DNA of 64,000 bases from an uncultured Acidobacteriaceae bacterium (GTDB lineage Bacteria > Acidobacteriota > Terriglobia > Terriglobales > Acidobacteriaceae), in assembly GCA_903849645.1 (NCBI GenBank), contig CAINJJ010000054.1, positions 1 to 64,000 of the forward strand, given 5' to 3'. The notes under the pieces were generated by a model that worked only from the letters and a program-made list of their open reading frames with translations, did no database searches and was not told where the DNA came from. Positions 18,584-27,104 of the stretch are shown here, one piece after another (the stretch's first letter is position 1; each line of letters begins with the position of its first letter). The position numbers and the translations under genes were made by a program.

Positions 18584-18609
18584 GCCTCACCCTCGCGGGT
18601 GGGGCTTTT
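18584..18609 (+). terminator. Intrinsic terminator after atpE
   Basis: GCCTCACCC (18584-18592), loop TCGC, GGGTGGGGC (18597-18605), a 9-bp stem with one G-U pair, then TTTT. It ends the Fo operon. Confidence 0.75.
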
Positions 18610-18654
18610 CTGCGTTTTGGGGTGCTGTATATCTCGGAACCCTTTCACTGGCAT

Positions 18655-18749
18655 GGGCGCCGTCCCTCCGGGACTCCGAATGAATTCTTGGTTTCGCTAA
18701 CCCAGCGCTGGAGCGCCGGGCTAACCAACATTGCGCCTACGGCGCGGGG
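18655..18749. repeat. REP-like element, distant third copy
   Basis: It has the same order of parts as 3984-4073: GTCCC-TCC-GGGAC, then CTAACCCAGCGCTGGAGCGC with GGGCTAA, then TTGCGCCTACGGCGCG. It lies between the convergent ends of atpE and the minus-strand gene at 18757, about 14 kb from the RAYT gene. Confidence 0.75.
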
Positions 18750-18756
18750 GAAGGAG

Positions 18757-19608
18757 TCAGTGGGTGCCCTGAGAGGCGGCCTCTGGCGCGGCGCGGAGCA
18801 TCTGGATGGCTTGCTGAAAGGTCAGTCCGGCCGGGACGGGGGCAAAGCGGGTCTGCTCCTCCACCGTGTCGAAGATTCTTGTTTTGAAGAGAACGCGGCC
18901 GCTCATGGCCATCTCAAAGCGCACAATGCGCCACTGGTCGCGGCCCACGTCGCGCTGGGTAATGAGGATGGACCCGCCCTTGTTGAGCCGGCCGAGGATG
19001 CCCCAGCCAAAGTCGACGTCGGACTGGAGGCGGCCTTCAAGGCGGGTGACGCGCTGGTGGGCGGTGTCGATGAAGAGCCTGCCGACCATGGCGGTAAGCA
19101 CCTGGGTCTCCAGGTCGGGGGGATTGAAAGCTGGATTGGAGGTAAAGGAAAAGACCTCTTCGCCGCCTCCCCCTGCGCCGGCAGGCCCTTCGTCGCGGTA
19201 GAGGAAGGCTGTGGGCAGAGCGCGGAGGACTTTGAGGGCGCGGGCGGTGTCCTCGTCCTCGCGCTGCTTGCGGTGGTGCTGGCGAGCGGGGTCGCCGAGC
19301 AGGGCGTCGAGGCGGGCCTGCTCGGCCTGCTCCTGGGAGGCGGTGAGAGGCTGGCCGTTGACGGCCACGAGGCGGGCTACTGCGCCATCGGCGGTCTCCA
19401 CAATCTGCTTGGTCGAAGTGAGCCGGGGGCTGGATTTGTACAACTGGAAGCGCATCGGATGGGCCGCGTCCTGCGTAGCGCGGAGCTCGGCCGCAAGGGC
19501 GCGCTCGACGAGCGCCTGGGGCTGCGGCAAGGGCTGCGCGCTGGGCGCCAGGCCCGCGGAGGCGGCGGAGAAGGCCAGCGGCAGGATGAGTGAGAAAAGT
19601 CTGCGCAC
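18757..19608 (-). CDS. Secreted protein, function unknown
   Basis: 283 residues from GTG 19608. The resulting N-terminus R-R-L-F-S-L-I-L-P-L-A-F-S-A-A-S-A-G is a signal peptide. The mature protein has a helical basic stretch (Q-H-H-R-K-Q-R-E-D-E-D) near residue 110. A C-terminal beta-rich half follows, with V-T-R-L-E-G-R-L-Q-S-D-V-D-F-G-W-G and Q-W-R-I-V-R-F-E-M-A-M-S-G-R. The pattern is like acidobacterial outer-membrane-lipoprotein-sorting-like proteins of unknown role. I cannot assign a function. Confidence 0.65.
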   Translation of the reverse strand: MRRLFSLILPLAFSAASAGLAPSAQPLPQPQALVERALAAELRATQDAAHPMRFQLYKSSPRLTSTKQIVETADGAVARLVAVNGQPLTASQEQAEQARLDALLGDPARQHHRKQREDEDTARALKVLRALPTAFLYRDEGPAGAGGGGEEVFSFTSNPAFNPPDLETQVLTAMVGRLFIDTAHQRVTRLEGRLQSDVDFGWGILGRLNKGGSILITQRDVGRDQWRIVRFEMAMSGRVLFKTRIFDTVEEQTRFAPVPAGLTFQQAIQMLRAAPEAASQGTH

Positions 19609-19893
19609 AGGGTCCAGTCTATAGGGCCGGCAGGCTGGATTGAGGGGCGCGCAGTGCATGATTGTTGGACGCGGCAGGCCCAATACAGTCGCAGGGATTC
19701 AGAGTTTGAAGCAAGTGGGGCGGGTTGCGTATATTTCGTGGAGGGCCAATCGCTTTTTTGGGGACGTCCCGTAGACTGTAGCAGAAGGGCTTGTGCCGCG
19801 GCGCGCGGGAAATGGCTTGGGCGCGGGGCCGGGCGTTGGAAGCAGCAGAATTCTAGTCAAGGTTCCGCGATAGAACCCGGAAGGAAGATCAAG

Positions 19894-20277
19894 ATGGCAG
19901 TGGAGAACACGCAAGCGCGTATCGGCAAGACTGTGGTGATTCGCGGCGAAGTGAAGGGCAGCGAGGACCTGATTGTGGATGGTCGAGTGGAAGGGACTGT
20001 GAGCCTTTCCGAGAGCCGGTTGACCATCGGCCCCAACGCAAATGTCGCGGCCGACCTCTCTGCCAAGGATGTGCTGATCCAGGGGCAGGTGCGGGGGAAC
20101 GTTTTTGCCAGCGGACGGGTGGAGCTGCGCTCGGGCTGCGTGGTGGAGGGCGACATTCGCGCGTTGCGCCTGGCGGTGGAAGACAACGCCGTTTTCCGCG
20201 GCAAGGTGGACCTGACGCAGGCGGTCTCCAAGGGCCCGGACGGCACCAACACACCGCAGGGCGGGGGGATCTTTTGA
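19894..20277 (+). CDS. Bactofilin (polymer-forming cytoskeletal protein)
   Basis: 127 residues. The central right-handed beta-helix repeat is plain: I-R-G-E-V-K-G-S-E-D-L-I-V-D-G-R-V-E-G, I-G-P-N-A-N-V-A-A-D-L-S-A, V-L-I-Q-G-Q-V-R-G-N-V and V-V-E-G-D-I-R-A-L-R. Bactofilins self-assemble into filaments that position envelope-growth or morphogenesis enzymes. The start is ATG 19894 with AAGGAAG in front. No peptidoglycan hydrolase gene is adjacent, which is the usual partner elsewhere. Confidence 0.9.
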   Translation: MAVENTQARIGKTVVIRGEVKGSEDLIVDGRVEGTVSLSESRLTIGPNANVAADLSAKDVLIQGQVRGNVFASGRVELRSGCVVEGDIRALRLAVEDNAVFRGKVDLTQAVSKGPDGTNTPQGGGIF

Positions 20278-20337
20278 GGGCAGGCCGGGTGCAGTTAAGA
20301 CGCCTGTCCGTGCTGCGGGCGTCGCGAGGGCTAGACG

Positions 20338-20991
20338 TTGTTTAGCCGCTGGTTTGGCAAGAAGCGGGCGAACGAAGGCGCGGCTTCTACGGGCGGTCCG
20401 GCGGGGCCGCGTGTGCCTCGCCACTCAGGCGGCTGGTCGGCTTTGCGCAAGCGGCTGGCGGTGGACGACGGGCTGCGCGTTGTCGATGTCGGATTCACGT
20501 CTCCTGCGAATATCAACTGCCTGACCAACCTGGGACACAGCGTGTTTCTGGCCGACCTGGTGCACGACGCCTGGACAGGGAACTGGCAGACCGGGGTGGA
20601 TGAAAAGGGGCAGCCGGTGTGGGACGTCGAGGGCTATCTCAACCATTCGCTGCAATTTTCGGCGCGGATGTTTGACGTGGTGCTGCTGTGGACGACGCTG
20701 GACTACCTGCCCGAGCCGTTTGTGGTGCCCGTGGTGAGCAGGCTGTTTGACGCCATGAACCGGGGCGGGCAGGTGCTGGCGTTCTTTCACACGCGGACGC
20801 ACGGCGAAGAAACGGATTACTCCCGGTTTCACATCACGGCCGGCGACGATGTGGAAGTGCAGGCGGCCAAGTCCTTCGCCATCCAGCGCACATTCAGCAA
20901 TCGCAGCATTGAGAAGCTTTTCGCCAACTGGGCGGGGCACAAGCAGTTTCTGGCCAAGGACAGCGTCTCCGAAGTGATCATCACGCGGTAG
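20338..20991 (+). CDS. Methyltransferase-like (class I SAM fold) protein
   Basis: 217 residues from a TTG start preceded by GCGAGGG. The segment R-V-V-D-V-G-F-T-S-P-A-N-I-N-C-L, followed by G-H-S-V-F-L-A-D-L, looks like motif I and the acidic ribose-binding loop of a Rossmann methyltransferase. M-F-D-V-V-L-L-W-T-T-L-D-Y-L-P-E-P is like motif IV, then R-G-G-Q-V-L-A-F-F. The glycine-rich loop is degenerate (one Gly), so activity is uncertain. It lies 60 bases after bactofilin in the same direction and may be co-transcribed. Confidence 0.6.
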   Translation: MFSRWFGKKRANEGAASTGGPAGPRVPRHSGGWSALRKRLAVDDGLRVVDVGFTSPANINCLTNLGHSVFLADLVHDAWTGNWQTGVDEKGQPVWDVEGYLNHSLQFSARMFDVVLLWTTLDYLPEPFVVPVVSRLFDAMNRGGQVLAFFHTRTHGEETDYSRFHITAGDDVEVQAAKSFAIQRTFSNRSIEKLFANWAGHKQFLAKDSVSEVIITR

Positions 20992-21032
20992 GTTGCCGCG
21001 GGCGCGCGGCGGAGTTTGCTCTGGGAGCGATC

Positions 21033-21755
21033 ATGAATTCATTGAGTGGGACGCAGGTTACCTGGCTGGGTCATGCGATGGTGCTGGTGAAGACTGCGGG
21101 GGGGACAACCTTCCTCATTGATCCATTCATTGAGGGAAATCCCAAATATCCGAAGGAGTTTGTGCTGCCGGCAAAGATCGACTATGTGCTGCTGACGCAC
21201 GGCCACTTTGATCATATATCGGGCGCGGTTCCGGTTGCGGCAGGACATGGCGCGACGGTCGTGGCGGTGTATGAGTTGGCGGCGTATGTGGCCGGCAAGG
21301 GCGCGGCAAGCACCATCGGCATGAACCTGGGCGGGACCGTGCAACTGGGGGACGCGGCCGTCACCATGGTGGAGAGCAAACATTCATCGGCAACGCAGGA
21401 TGAGCAGGGCACGCACTATGCAGGGGTAGCAGCGGGCTTTGTGCTGACAATCGAGGATGGTCCGGTGCTCTATCACGCCGGCGACACGGCGGTTTTTGGA
21501 GACATGCAACTGATTCGCGAGCTGTACCAGCCAAGGCTGGCGATGCTGCCGATTGGAGGCCACTTCACGATGGGCCCGAGAGAGGCCGCGCTTGCCGTGC
21601 GCCTGCTCAAGCCGGCGCAGGTGCTACCGCTGCATTTCGGAACGTTTCCGCCGCTCAAGGGAACTCCTGACGCATTGGCCGCACTCATTGGTTCAGACGT
21701 TGATGTGCTGAGACCGCAGCCGGGAGAGCCGATCCAGATTCGAGTTCCAGAGTGA
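21033..21755 (+). CDS. UPF0173-family metal-dependent hydrolase
   Basis: 240 residues of the metallo-beta-lactamase fold. The metal motif is T-H-G-H-F-D-H-I-S (about residues 52-60), with V-T-W-L-G-H-A-M-V at the start and Y-H-A-G-D-T-A-V-F-G-D-M later. This is the compact UPF0173/YtkL type; its natural substrate is not known. A GGGAGCG ribosome site precedes the ATG. Confidence 0.9.
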   Translation: MNSLSGTQVTWLGHAMVLVKTAGGTTFLIDPFIEGNPKYPKEFVLPAKIDYVLLTHGHFDHISGAVPVAAGHGATVVAVYELAAYVAGKGAASTIGMNLGGTVQLGDAAVTMVESKHSSATQDEQGTHYAGVAAGFVLTIEDGPVLYHAGDTAVFGDMQLIRELYQPRLAMLPIGGHFTMGPREAALAVRLLKPAQVLPLHFGTFPPLKGTPDALAALIGSDVDVLRPQPGEPIQIRVPE

Positions 21756-21764
21756 TACGCGGGA

Positions 21765-21796
21765 AAAAAGCAAGGCCGGCTAACCAGCCGGCCTTG
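21765..21796 (-). terminator. Terminator between UPF0173 gene and the Lys-rich protein gene
   Basis: CAAGGCCGGCT (21771-21781), loop AACC, AGCCGGCCTTG (21786-21796), an 11-bp perfect stem. Read on the minus strand it is followed by CTTTTTT (21764-21770), so it mainly serves the minus-strand gene. It may also stop + strand transcripts. Confidence 0.8.
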
Positions 21797-21817
21797 TCTA
21801 TGTTCCCATTGTGCAAG

Positions 21818-22051
21818 TTACTTGCCTGAGGTCGCCTTTTTCTGCTCCGCCCAGCGGCGCTTGACCGCCTCGGCGATGCGCGTGCGCCCTTCAGGGGTAA
21901 GATTTCTCTTCTTCTTGCCAGGCTTCTTGGCCGCTGCTGCGGCGGTGGTCTTCTTTGGCGAAGCAACAGCTCCGCCGACTAACAGGGCCCGAGCCTGCTG
22001 CAACTGAGCAATCTCACGGTCGATCTGTACCAGAATCTCTGAAACTCCCAC
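21818..22051 (-). CDS. Small Lys-rich, possibly nucleic-acid-binding protein
   Basis: 77 residues from GTG 22051; an excellent AGAGGAGG lies 4 bases before it. An N-terminal amphipathic helix (S-E-I-L-V-Q-I-D-R-E-I-A-Q-L-Q-Q-A-R-A-L-L) is followed by a Lys/Ala-rich linker (A-A-A-A-K-K-P-G-K-K-K-R). The C-terminal motif is L-T-P-E-G-R-T-R-I-A-E-A-V-K-R-R-W-A-E-Q-K-K. I recall similar tails in acidobacterial proteins. The charge suggests DNA or RNA binding, histone-H1-like; this is inference. Confidence 0.7.
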   Translation of the reverse strand: MGVSEILVQIDREIAQLQQARALLVGGAVASPKKTTAAAAAKKPGKKKRNLTPEGRTRIAEAVKRRWAEQKKATSGK

Positions 22052-22588
22052 GTTTCCTCCTCTTAGGTACTCATAAGTGGCTTGATTTCCCATGCGCCGA
22101 GGTAAGTTGACAGCGGGGGGGCCAACCACTGGTCCTTTGCATACAATACGAGAATGTAGACTACTTTACAAACAAAAAGTGTACAGAACTGAACAAATTG
22201 AAGGATTTTGCGGGAACGCGAGTCCGGAAATGTCGAGGAGTCCATAAGTCAATATCTAGGCTAAAAAACCAATGGTCCAATAGGATCATCTTATTCGACA
22301 GATAGGGAATGAAGCTTGGGAAGCGGTCATTCCTTGGGAACTCAAGATAGCCGTCATGCATGGCGGCCCCCAGAAACCGGGCATAAGTAATCTGCTCAAG
22401 CCAGATATCCGCAGCGGATCCACCTATCCTGCTTGATTGGATGCGCGGGAATCCAAGAGAGTCGCCCGCGGCACTGGCGGAAATGATAGTCTTGTTCGTG
22501 CCGCGCATGAGTTTGCCGCATTCCTGAGTCTCCAGGAATGCGGCAGGTCAAGCTGCTTGAATGTACGCGCAGCCTCTCCGGCCAGATA
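22052..22588. other. Gene-poor, AT-richer stretch
   Basis: About 540 bases with no convincing gene. Composition is visibly lower in GC than both neighbours. The minus strand has an open frame of 115 codons (22161-22508), but its product looks random and has no ribosome site. The only clear structure is the hairpin at 22514-22545. Confidence 0.5.
22514..22545. repeat. Perfect 12-bp hairpin downstream of the APC transporter gene
   Basis: TGCCGCATTCCT (22514-22525) and AGGAATGCGGCA (22534-22545) with an 8-base loop. It sits 44 bases past the stop of the minus-strand transporter. No T-run follows on either strand, so it may be an RNA 3'-end stabiliser rather than an intrinsic terminator. Confidence 0.6.
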
Positions 22589-24967
22589 TCAGAGTTGGTT
22601 GCCAGCTTTGGGAGGCGGCATGGGCCTATCTGGCGAGGTAGGATTCTGCGCATACGCCCCGGAGAGATCTCGCCCGCCAAGTCGTAACGTCGCAGGCGTG
22701 TCGGCGGCGCGGTAGTTGCGCAGGTCGCGCAGGATCTCCTGCTTCTCTCGGGCGTATTGGCCGGCAAGGCGGGTGAGGGCATAGGTGATGATGTCGCTGT
22801 GATGGAGGTCGACCACGGAGGGATCGCGGCGCATGTTGAGCCAGAGGCGATGGACAAGCTGCACATCGTCAGGGCTCAGGGTGGGGGCGTGCGGACCAAT
22901 GTAGAAGACCTTGGTTTCACCGGCGGGCCCGATGACATAGAAGTTGAACTGCCGCTTGGGCTCGGGCAGCGCTTCCCATGCCTGACCCAGGTGGAAAGCC
23001 TGATCCTCGGCGGTCATGGAAGTGGAGAGACCGGAGACGATGGAGTCGACCTCGAGGTTGTTTGCCCCCTGCACCAGAGCGGCGAACACGTCGCCGGCAG
23101 GGACAACCAGGAGCGAGACCTTCTTGCCGAAGCTCTCGGCTACGGAGACAGCCTTGGTGAAGACCATCTGCTCGTGTTCGGAGAAGCTCTGCTGCTCGGC
23201 GCTGAGGTATTCGGGGCCGCCAACGCCCATCATGCGCACGCTGATGACGACGACATCCTGATCGTCGGTGCTGGTGCGCGCCAGAGTCCACTTGAGCGCA
23301 ATGGGGTTGGCCGCGTCGCGCATGGTGACCATCACGCCGCCAGGCCGGATGGCCGCCGATTCGCGGCTGATCGTATCCTGGTGCTCCAACTGGAAGTGGT
23401 CTCTCATCTGCCTGGCGGTGAGGGCATGCTTGCGCAGATTGATGCGTTCTGAAACGGTGAAGATGATGAAGAAGACCGCGGCGAAGGCGATGCCGGCAAC
23501 GGTCGCCACGGACTTGGTAAACAGGTTGACCACCGCCGTGGACGCGAGGACCAGGAAGACGGAGAAGAGCCCAAGGGGAATCTCGACTCTGCCGATGCGG
23601 AGATTGGGCGGAACCTTCCAGCCGCGTTCGCCGTGGTATTTCCAGCGCAGGACGAGCATGGCCAGCGAGTTGAAAGTAAAAGACCAGATGACGCCAAAGG
23701 CGTATGCCTCGCCCAGGGTGATGACGTTGCCCCCGGTGACGATGATGGTGAACATCTGCAGGCCGAAGACGAGGTTGACGATGCGATGGCTGGTGCCGAA
23801 CTTGTGATGCGGCTTGCGGAACCAGTCGGTGAGGACGCCGTCTTCCGCAACGCGCATGAGCACGCCGGTAGAGCCGATCATGGAGGTGTTGATGGCGCCG
23901 GAAAGGATGAGGAATCCGACGAAGACGACGAAGATGCGAAAGGCGATGCGCCAGAAGACCGGGCCGACCATGTACATGGCCAGGCCGGAGATCAGGTTGT
24001 CCTGGTAGATATGGGTGCGCTCCCAGGTGGGGATGAGCATGGAAGCAAGCAGGGTGGCGCCGCCGGTAAAGATGAGACTGTAGATGGCGATGACGATGGC
24101 GGCGCGCTTGAGGTTCTTGAGCTTGGGATGCTCGATCTCGCGGTTGACCTGAGCAAGGCTCTCCTCGCCGCTCATGGCGAGGATGGAGTGGCCAAAGGCC
24201 ATGATGATGCCAAAGAGGCCGAAGATGGGCAGGCCTGAGCCCTTGAGGAAGCCGAGAGCGTCGTCACTGAACTTGAGGTTTGCGGGGGTGGGCGGCGGGG
24301 GCAGATGCACGCCGCGCATGAAGACAGAGTAAGCTCCCCAGGCAAACAGGATGACCACCATCACAGTGGTAATCTGCATGACGCGGAGCGCCTTGTCGCT
24401 GGACTCCTCGATGCCCTTGATGTTTTGCCACCAGTAGTAGATTGTCACCACGGCGGCAAAGACCGCCGAAGTGTGGTTCATATCAAACTGAAAGGGGTGG
24501 TTATGCGCGTCCATCAGGGCCGGTGGAAGCCAGTGGCTGGTGTTGGCCACCACCAGCAACTCATTCATCATGCCGGTGATGTATTGCCCTGCTGAAACGC
24601 CGGAGATGGGACCTGTCAGGATGTAGTCGAACATGAGCGCGGAGACGCTCAACTTGGCAAAGGTGCCGCCCAGGGCCTCTTTGACAACGCGATAGACGCC
24701 GCCGCGGGTAAACATCGAACAGCTCTCGACATAGACCGCGCGTACGGCGAAGCTGAAGAGCATGATGCCCAGAATGAACCAGGGTGCGGCGGCTCCAACG
24801 GCCTGCTCGGCGATGCCGCCGGCATAGAAGGCGGAGGAACCCAGATCATTCAGAACAATGGCCGCGGCGCGCCAGAAGGAGATGAACGTGAGCATCACGG
24901 AGGATGCCACGATGAGGCGGACGCGGTTGGAAGGCGGGGCTACGGTGGTCCGGTTAGATGCCATCAC
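22589..24967 (-). CDS. APC-superfamily amino acid permease with long C-terminal domain
   Basis: 792 residues. The first ~490 hold about 12 membrane helices, beginning V-R-L-I-V-A-S-S-V-M-L-T-F-I-S-F. The APC-type broken helix is visible as G-P-I-S-G-V-S-A-G-Q-Y-I-T-G; helix 6 has G-E-E-S-L-A-Q-V-N-R-E-I. A ~290-residue cytoplasmic C-terminal part follows, with V-M-V-T-M-R-D and V-V-I-S-V-R-M-M-G-V-G. It resembles the tails of acidobacterial APC transporters and is loosely universal-stress-protein-like. Substrate is unknown. Confidence 0.82.
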   Translation of the reverse strand: MMASNRTTVAPPSNRVRLIVASSVMLTFISFWRAAAIVLNDLGSSAFYAGGIAEQAVGAAAPWFILGIMLFSFAVRAVYVESCSMFTRGGVYRVVKEALGGTFAKLSVSALMFDYILTGPISGVSAGQYITGMMNELLVVANTSHWLPPALMDAHNHPFQFDMNHTSAVFAAVVTIYYWWQNIKGIEESSDKALRVMQITTVMVVILFAWGAYSVFMRGVHLPPPPTPANLKFSDDALGFLKGSGLPIFGLFGIIMAFGHSILAMSGEESLAQVNREIEHPKLKNLKRAAIVIAIYSLIFTGGATLLASMLIPTWERTHIYQDNLISGLAMYMVGPVFWRIAFRIFVVFVGFLILSGAINTSMIGSTGVLMRVAEDGVLTDWFRKPHHKFGTSHRIVNLVFGLQMFTIIVTGGNVITLGEAYAFGVIWSFTFNSLAMLVLRWKYHGERGWKVPPNLRIGRVEIPLGLFSVFLVLASTAVVNLFTKSVATVAGIAFAAVFFIIFTVSERINLRKHALTARQMRDHFQLEHQDTISRESAAIRPGGVMVTMRDAANPIALKWTLARTSTDDQDVVVISVRMMGVGGPEYLSAEQQSFSEHEQMVFTKAVSVAESFGKKVSLLVVPAGDVFAALVQGANNLEVDSIVSGLSTSMTAEDQAFHLGQAWEALPEPKRQFNFYVIGPAGETKVFYIGPHAPTLSPDDVQLVHRLWLNMRRDPSVVDLHHSDIITYALTRLAGQYAREKQEILRDLRNYRAADTPATLRLGGRDLSGAYAQNPTSPDRPMPPPKAGNQL

Positions 24968-25085
24968 GGTAGGGTCGGCGCGACGGCCGTCTTTCTGAAG
25001 TCTGGAAGTGCATACAACAGGCCCACCTTGCAGTGAGCGTTTTCTTGAACATGGGCAGCGTCAATGCGGGTCACCTTATAGGAGA

Positions 25086-25232
25086 TCAAGCGTGGGGATG
25101 ATTCGGCTCATCTTCGCCGAACAGCTCAATGCCGTCTTCAATAAAGCTGATGACGACCACGACGGAAGAACCGGCGAGCCCGGCGAAAAACATGACTTCA
25201 AGAACCTTTATGGCGAAAGTCGCTAGGACCAT
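25086..25232 (-). CDS. 48-residue single-span membrane protein
   Basis: Starts at ATG 25232 (M-V-L-A-T-F-A-I-K-V-L-E-V-M-F-F). One membrane helix, M-F-F-A-G-L-A-G-S-S-V-V-V-V-I-S-F, is followed by an acidic tail E-D-G-I-E-L-F-G-E-D-E. I recall near-identical small proteins in other acidobacteria, which argues it is real. No ribosome site is visible. Function is unknown. Confidence 0.6.
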   Translation of the reverse strand: MVLATFAIKVLEVMFFAGLAGSSVVVVISFIEDGIELFGEDEPNHPHA

Positions 25233-25433
25233 AGGCAGATTGTAAACCGTTTCAGTTGGGGGTGAGAGGGATTTCTGAAGGTTGGTGAAGGCGCGGGGAG
25301 GTCGCACGGGCGGGAATCAGGTCGAATGCCAGGTGGCGGGGGGAAAATGGGAGATTTATTGCCTTGAGGGAAAGAGCAGGGGACTGGGCGCCCTACCGGG
25401 ATTGAACGCCGGATGCGATAGACTTTGCCCTGT

Positions 25434-27104
25434 ATGAAGCCTTCGTTCTGGAGTGGATCATGGAAGTCGTGGGCCGCGGCGGGCCTGTCGGCCGGGTTGC
25501 TGGAGTTGCCATTTCCGCTGGCCGGGCCTCTGCCGGCGTGGCGCACCGTGATTGCCTGGTTCGCGCTGGCGCCGCTCCTGGTGGCGCTTCTTTCCCGTGA
25601 CTCGGTGGATGGGCCGCGGCCTGTGCGGAAGGCCTTCCTGCTGGGCTATGTCTGCGGGGTGCTCTGGTACATGGGCAACTGCTACTGGATCTATGACACG
25701 ATGCGGATGCACGGCGGGCTGCCGCCGGTCGTGTCCTTGCTGCTGCTGGTGGGTTACAGCCTGGTGCTGGGGCTCTATTTTGGGCTGTTCGGCCTGGGCC
25801 TGATGGTGGTGCGCCGCGGCACGGGGAGCGGGCGATGGGCTCTGGCGGCCGCGCCTTTTCTCTGGACCGCGCTGGAACTGGCGGCGGCGCGCATTACCAG
25901 CGTGCCGTGGGACCAACTGGGCTACTCGCAGGTGGACAACGCGCTGGTCAACCAACTGGCTCCCTGGACCGGTGTCTATGGCATCAGCTTTGTGCTGGTG
26001 GCGGTGAATGCGCTGATTGCCGGAGGCTTGGCGCTGGACTGCTGCCCGCGCCGGTGGTTCCATGACCGGCGGCTGTGGGGAGCGGGCGGCACGCTGCTCA
26101 TGCTGTGCGCAGGAGCGGGCGTGCTGGTGGCGCCGGCACGGCCGCCGGTAACCGCGACGGCCGTGCTGGTGCAGCCGAACCTGGATGTGGCGGGGGATAA
26201 CGCCTGGGCCGGTACGGAGTGGGACCGTCATATCGCGGAGTTTCAGCGGCTGGCCGGGGAGCAGTGCAAGAGCTATATCGCCGGAATTCCGCAGACCGGA
26301 GCGGCGACAGGCGAAATTGTCTGCCCGCCTTACGCGACCCATCCCGACCTGATCGCCTGGCCGGAGTCGCCCGCTCCCTATGTTGAAGAGGACCCGCGGT
26401 TCCAGCAGATGATCGCCGCTCTGGCGCGGCAAAATCATGCGCCCGTGGTGGTGGGCAACATCGGGACCGACTTCATCGCCGAAGAGCAACTGTGGCACAG
26501 CTTCAACTCGGCGCTGGTTGTGGGCGCGGACGGGTCGCGCGTGGGGCGCTACGACAAGATTCACCTGGTGCCTTTTGGCGAGTACATCCCCTTCAAGCGG
26601 ATCATCTTTTTTGCCCGCAAGCTCACGGGACGGGTCTCGGAGTTTACACGGGGCGAGGAGCGCAAGGTCTTTCGTCTGCCAACGGCGAGCGGCGGGGCGC
26701 ATCGGTATGGAGTTTTCATCTGCTATGAGGCGGTGTTTGCCGACGAGATACGGCAGTTTTCCGAGCTGGGCGCCGAGGTGCTGGTCAACATAAGCGACGA
26801 CGGCTGGTACGGCGACACCAGCGCCCCCTGGCAGCACCTGAACATGACGCGCATGAGGGCCATTGAGAACCGCCGCTGGATACTGCGCGACACCAACAAC
26901 GGAGTGACCGCGTCGATTGACCCCTATGGGACAGTGCGGCAGAGCATTCCGCGCCACGCCGTAGACGCGCTCCCAGCTGGATATGGATTCCGCGACGACG
27001 TGACCTTCTATACGTCCAATGGGGACGTGTTTGGGTGGGTGTGTGCCGTGCTTGCCTTTTGTCTTGTCGCAGGGTCTGTGAGAAGGCTCCTCCGCGGCGT
27101 CTAG
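25434..27104 (+). CDS. lnt: Apolipoprotein N-acyltransferase
   Basis: 556 residues. An N-terminal block of about seven membrane helices (to residue ~230) is followed by a nitrilase-fold domain. The catalytic triad is visible: Glu in W-P-E-S-P-A-P-Y, Lys in Y-D-K-I-H-L-V-P-F-G-E and Cys in V-F-I-C-Y-E-A-V-F. Lnt adds the third acyl chain to lipoproteins at the inner membrane, needed before outer-membrane sorting. I use ATG 25434 rather than TTG 25425. No ribosome site is obvious. Confidence 0.93.
   Translation: MKPSFWSGSWKSWAAAGLSAGLLELPFPLAGPLPAWRTVIAWFALAPLLVALLSRDSVDGPRPVRKAFLLGYVCGVLWYMGNCYWIYDTMRMHGGLPPVVSLLLLVGYSLVLGLYFGLFGLGLMVVRRGTGSGRWALAAAPFLWTALELAAARITSVPWDQLGYSQVDNALVNQLAPWTGVYGISFVLVAVNALIAGGLALDCCPRRWFHDRRLWGAGGTLLMLCAGAGVLVAPARPPVTATAVLVQPNLDVAGDNAWAGTEWDRHIAEFQRLAGEQCKSYIAGIPQTGAATGEIVCPPYATHPDLIAWPESPAPYVEEDPRFQQMIAALARQNHAPVVVGNIGTDFIAEEQLWHSFNSALVVGADGSRVGRYDKIHLVPFGEYIPFKRIIFFARKLTGRVSEFTRGEERKVFRLPTASGGAHRYGVFICYEAVFADEIRQFSELGAEVLVNISDDGWYGDTSAPWQHLNMTRMRAIENRRWILRDTNNGVTASIDPYGTVRQSIPRHAVDALPAGYGFRDDVTFYTSNGDVFGWVCAVLAFCLVAGSVRRLLRGV

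Noticed and set aside
22161..22508. A 115-codon minus-strand gene
   Set aside because: No ribosome site, no family resemblance and unusual composition; treated as non-coding.
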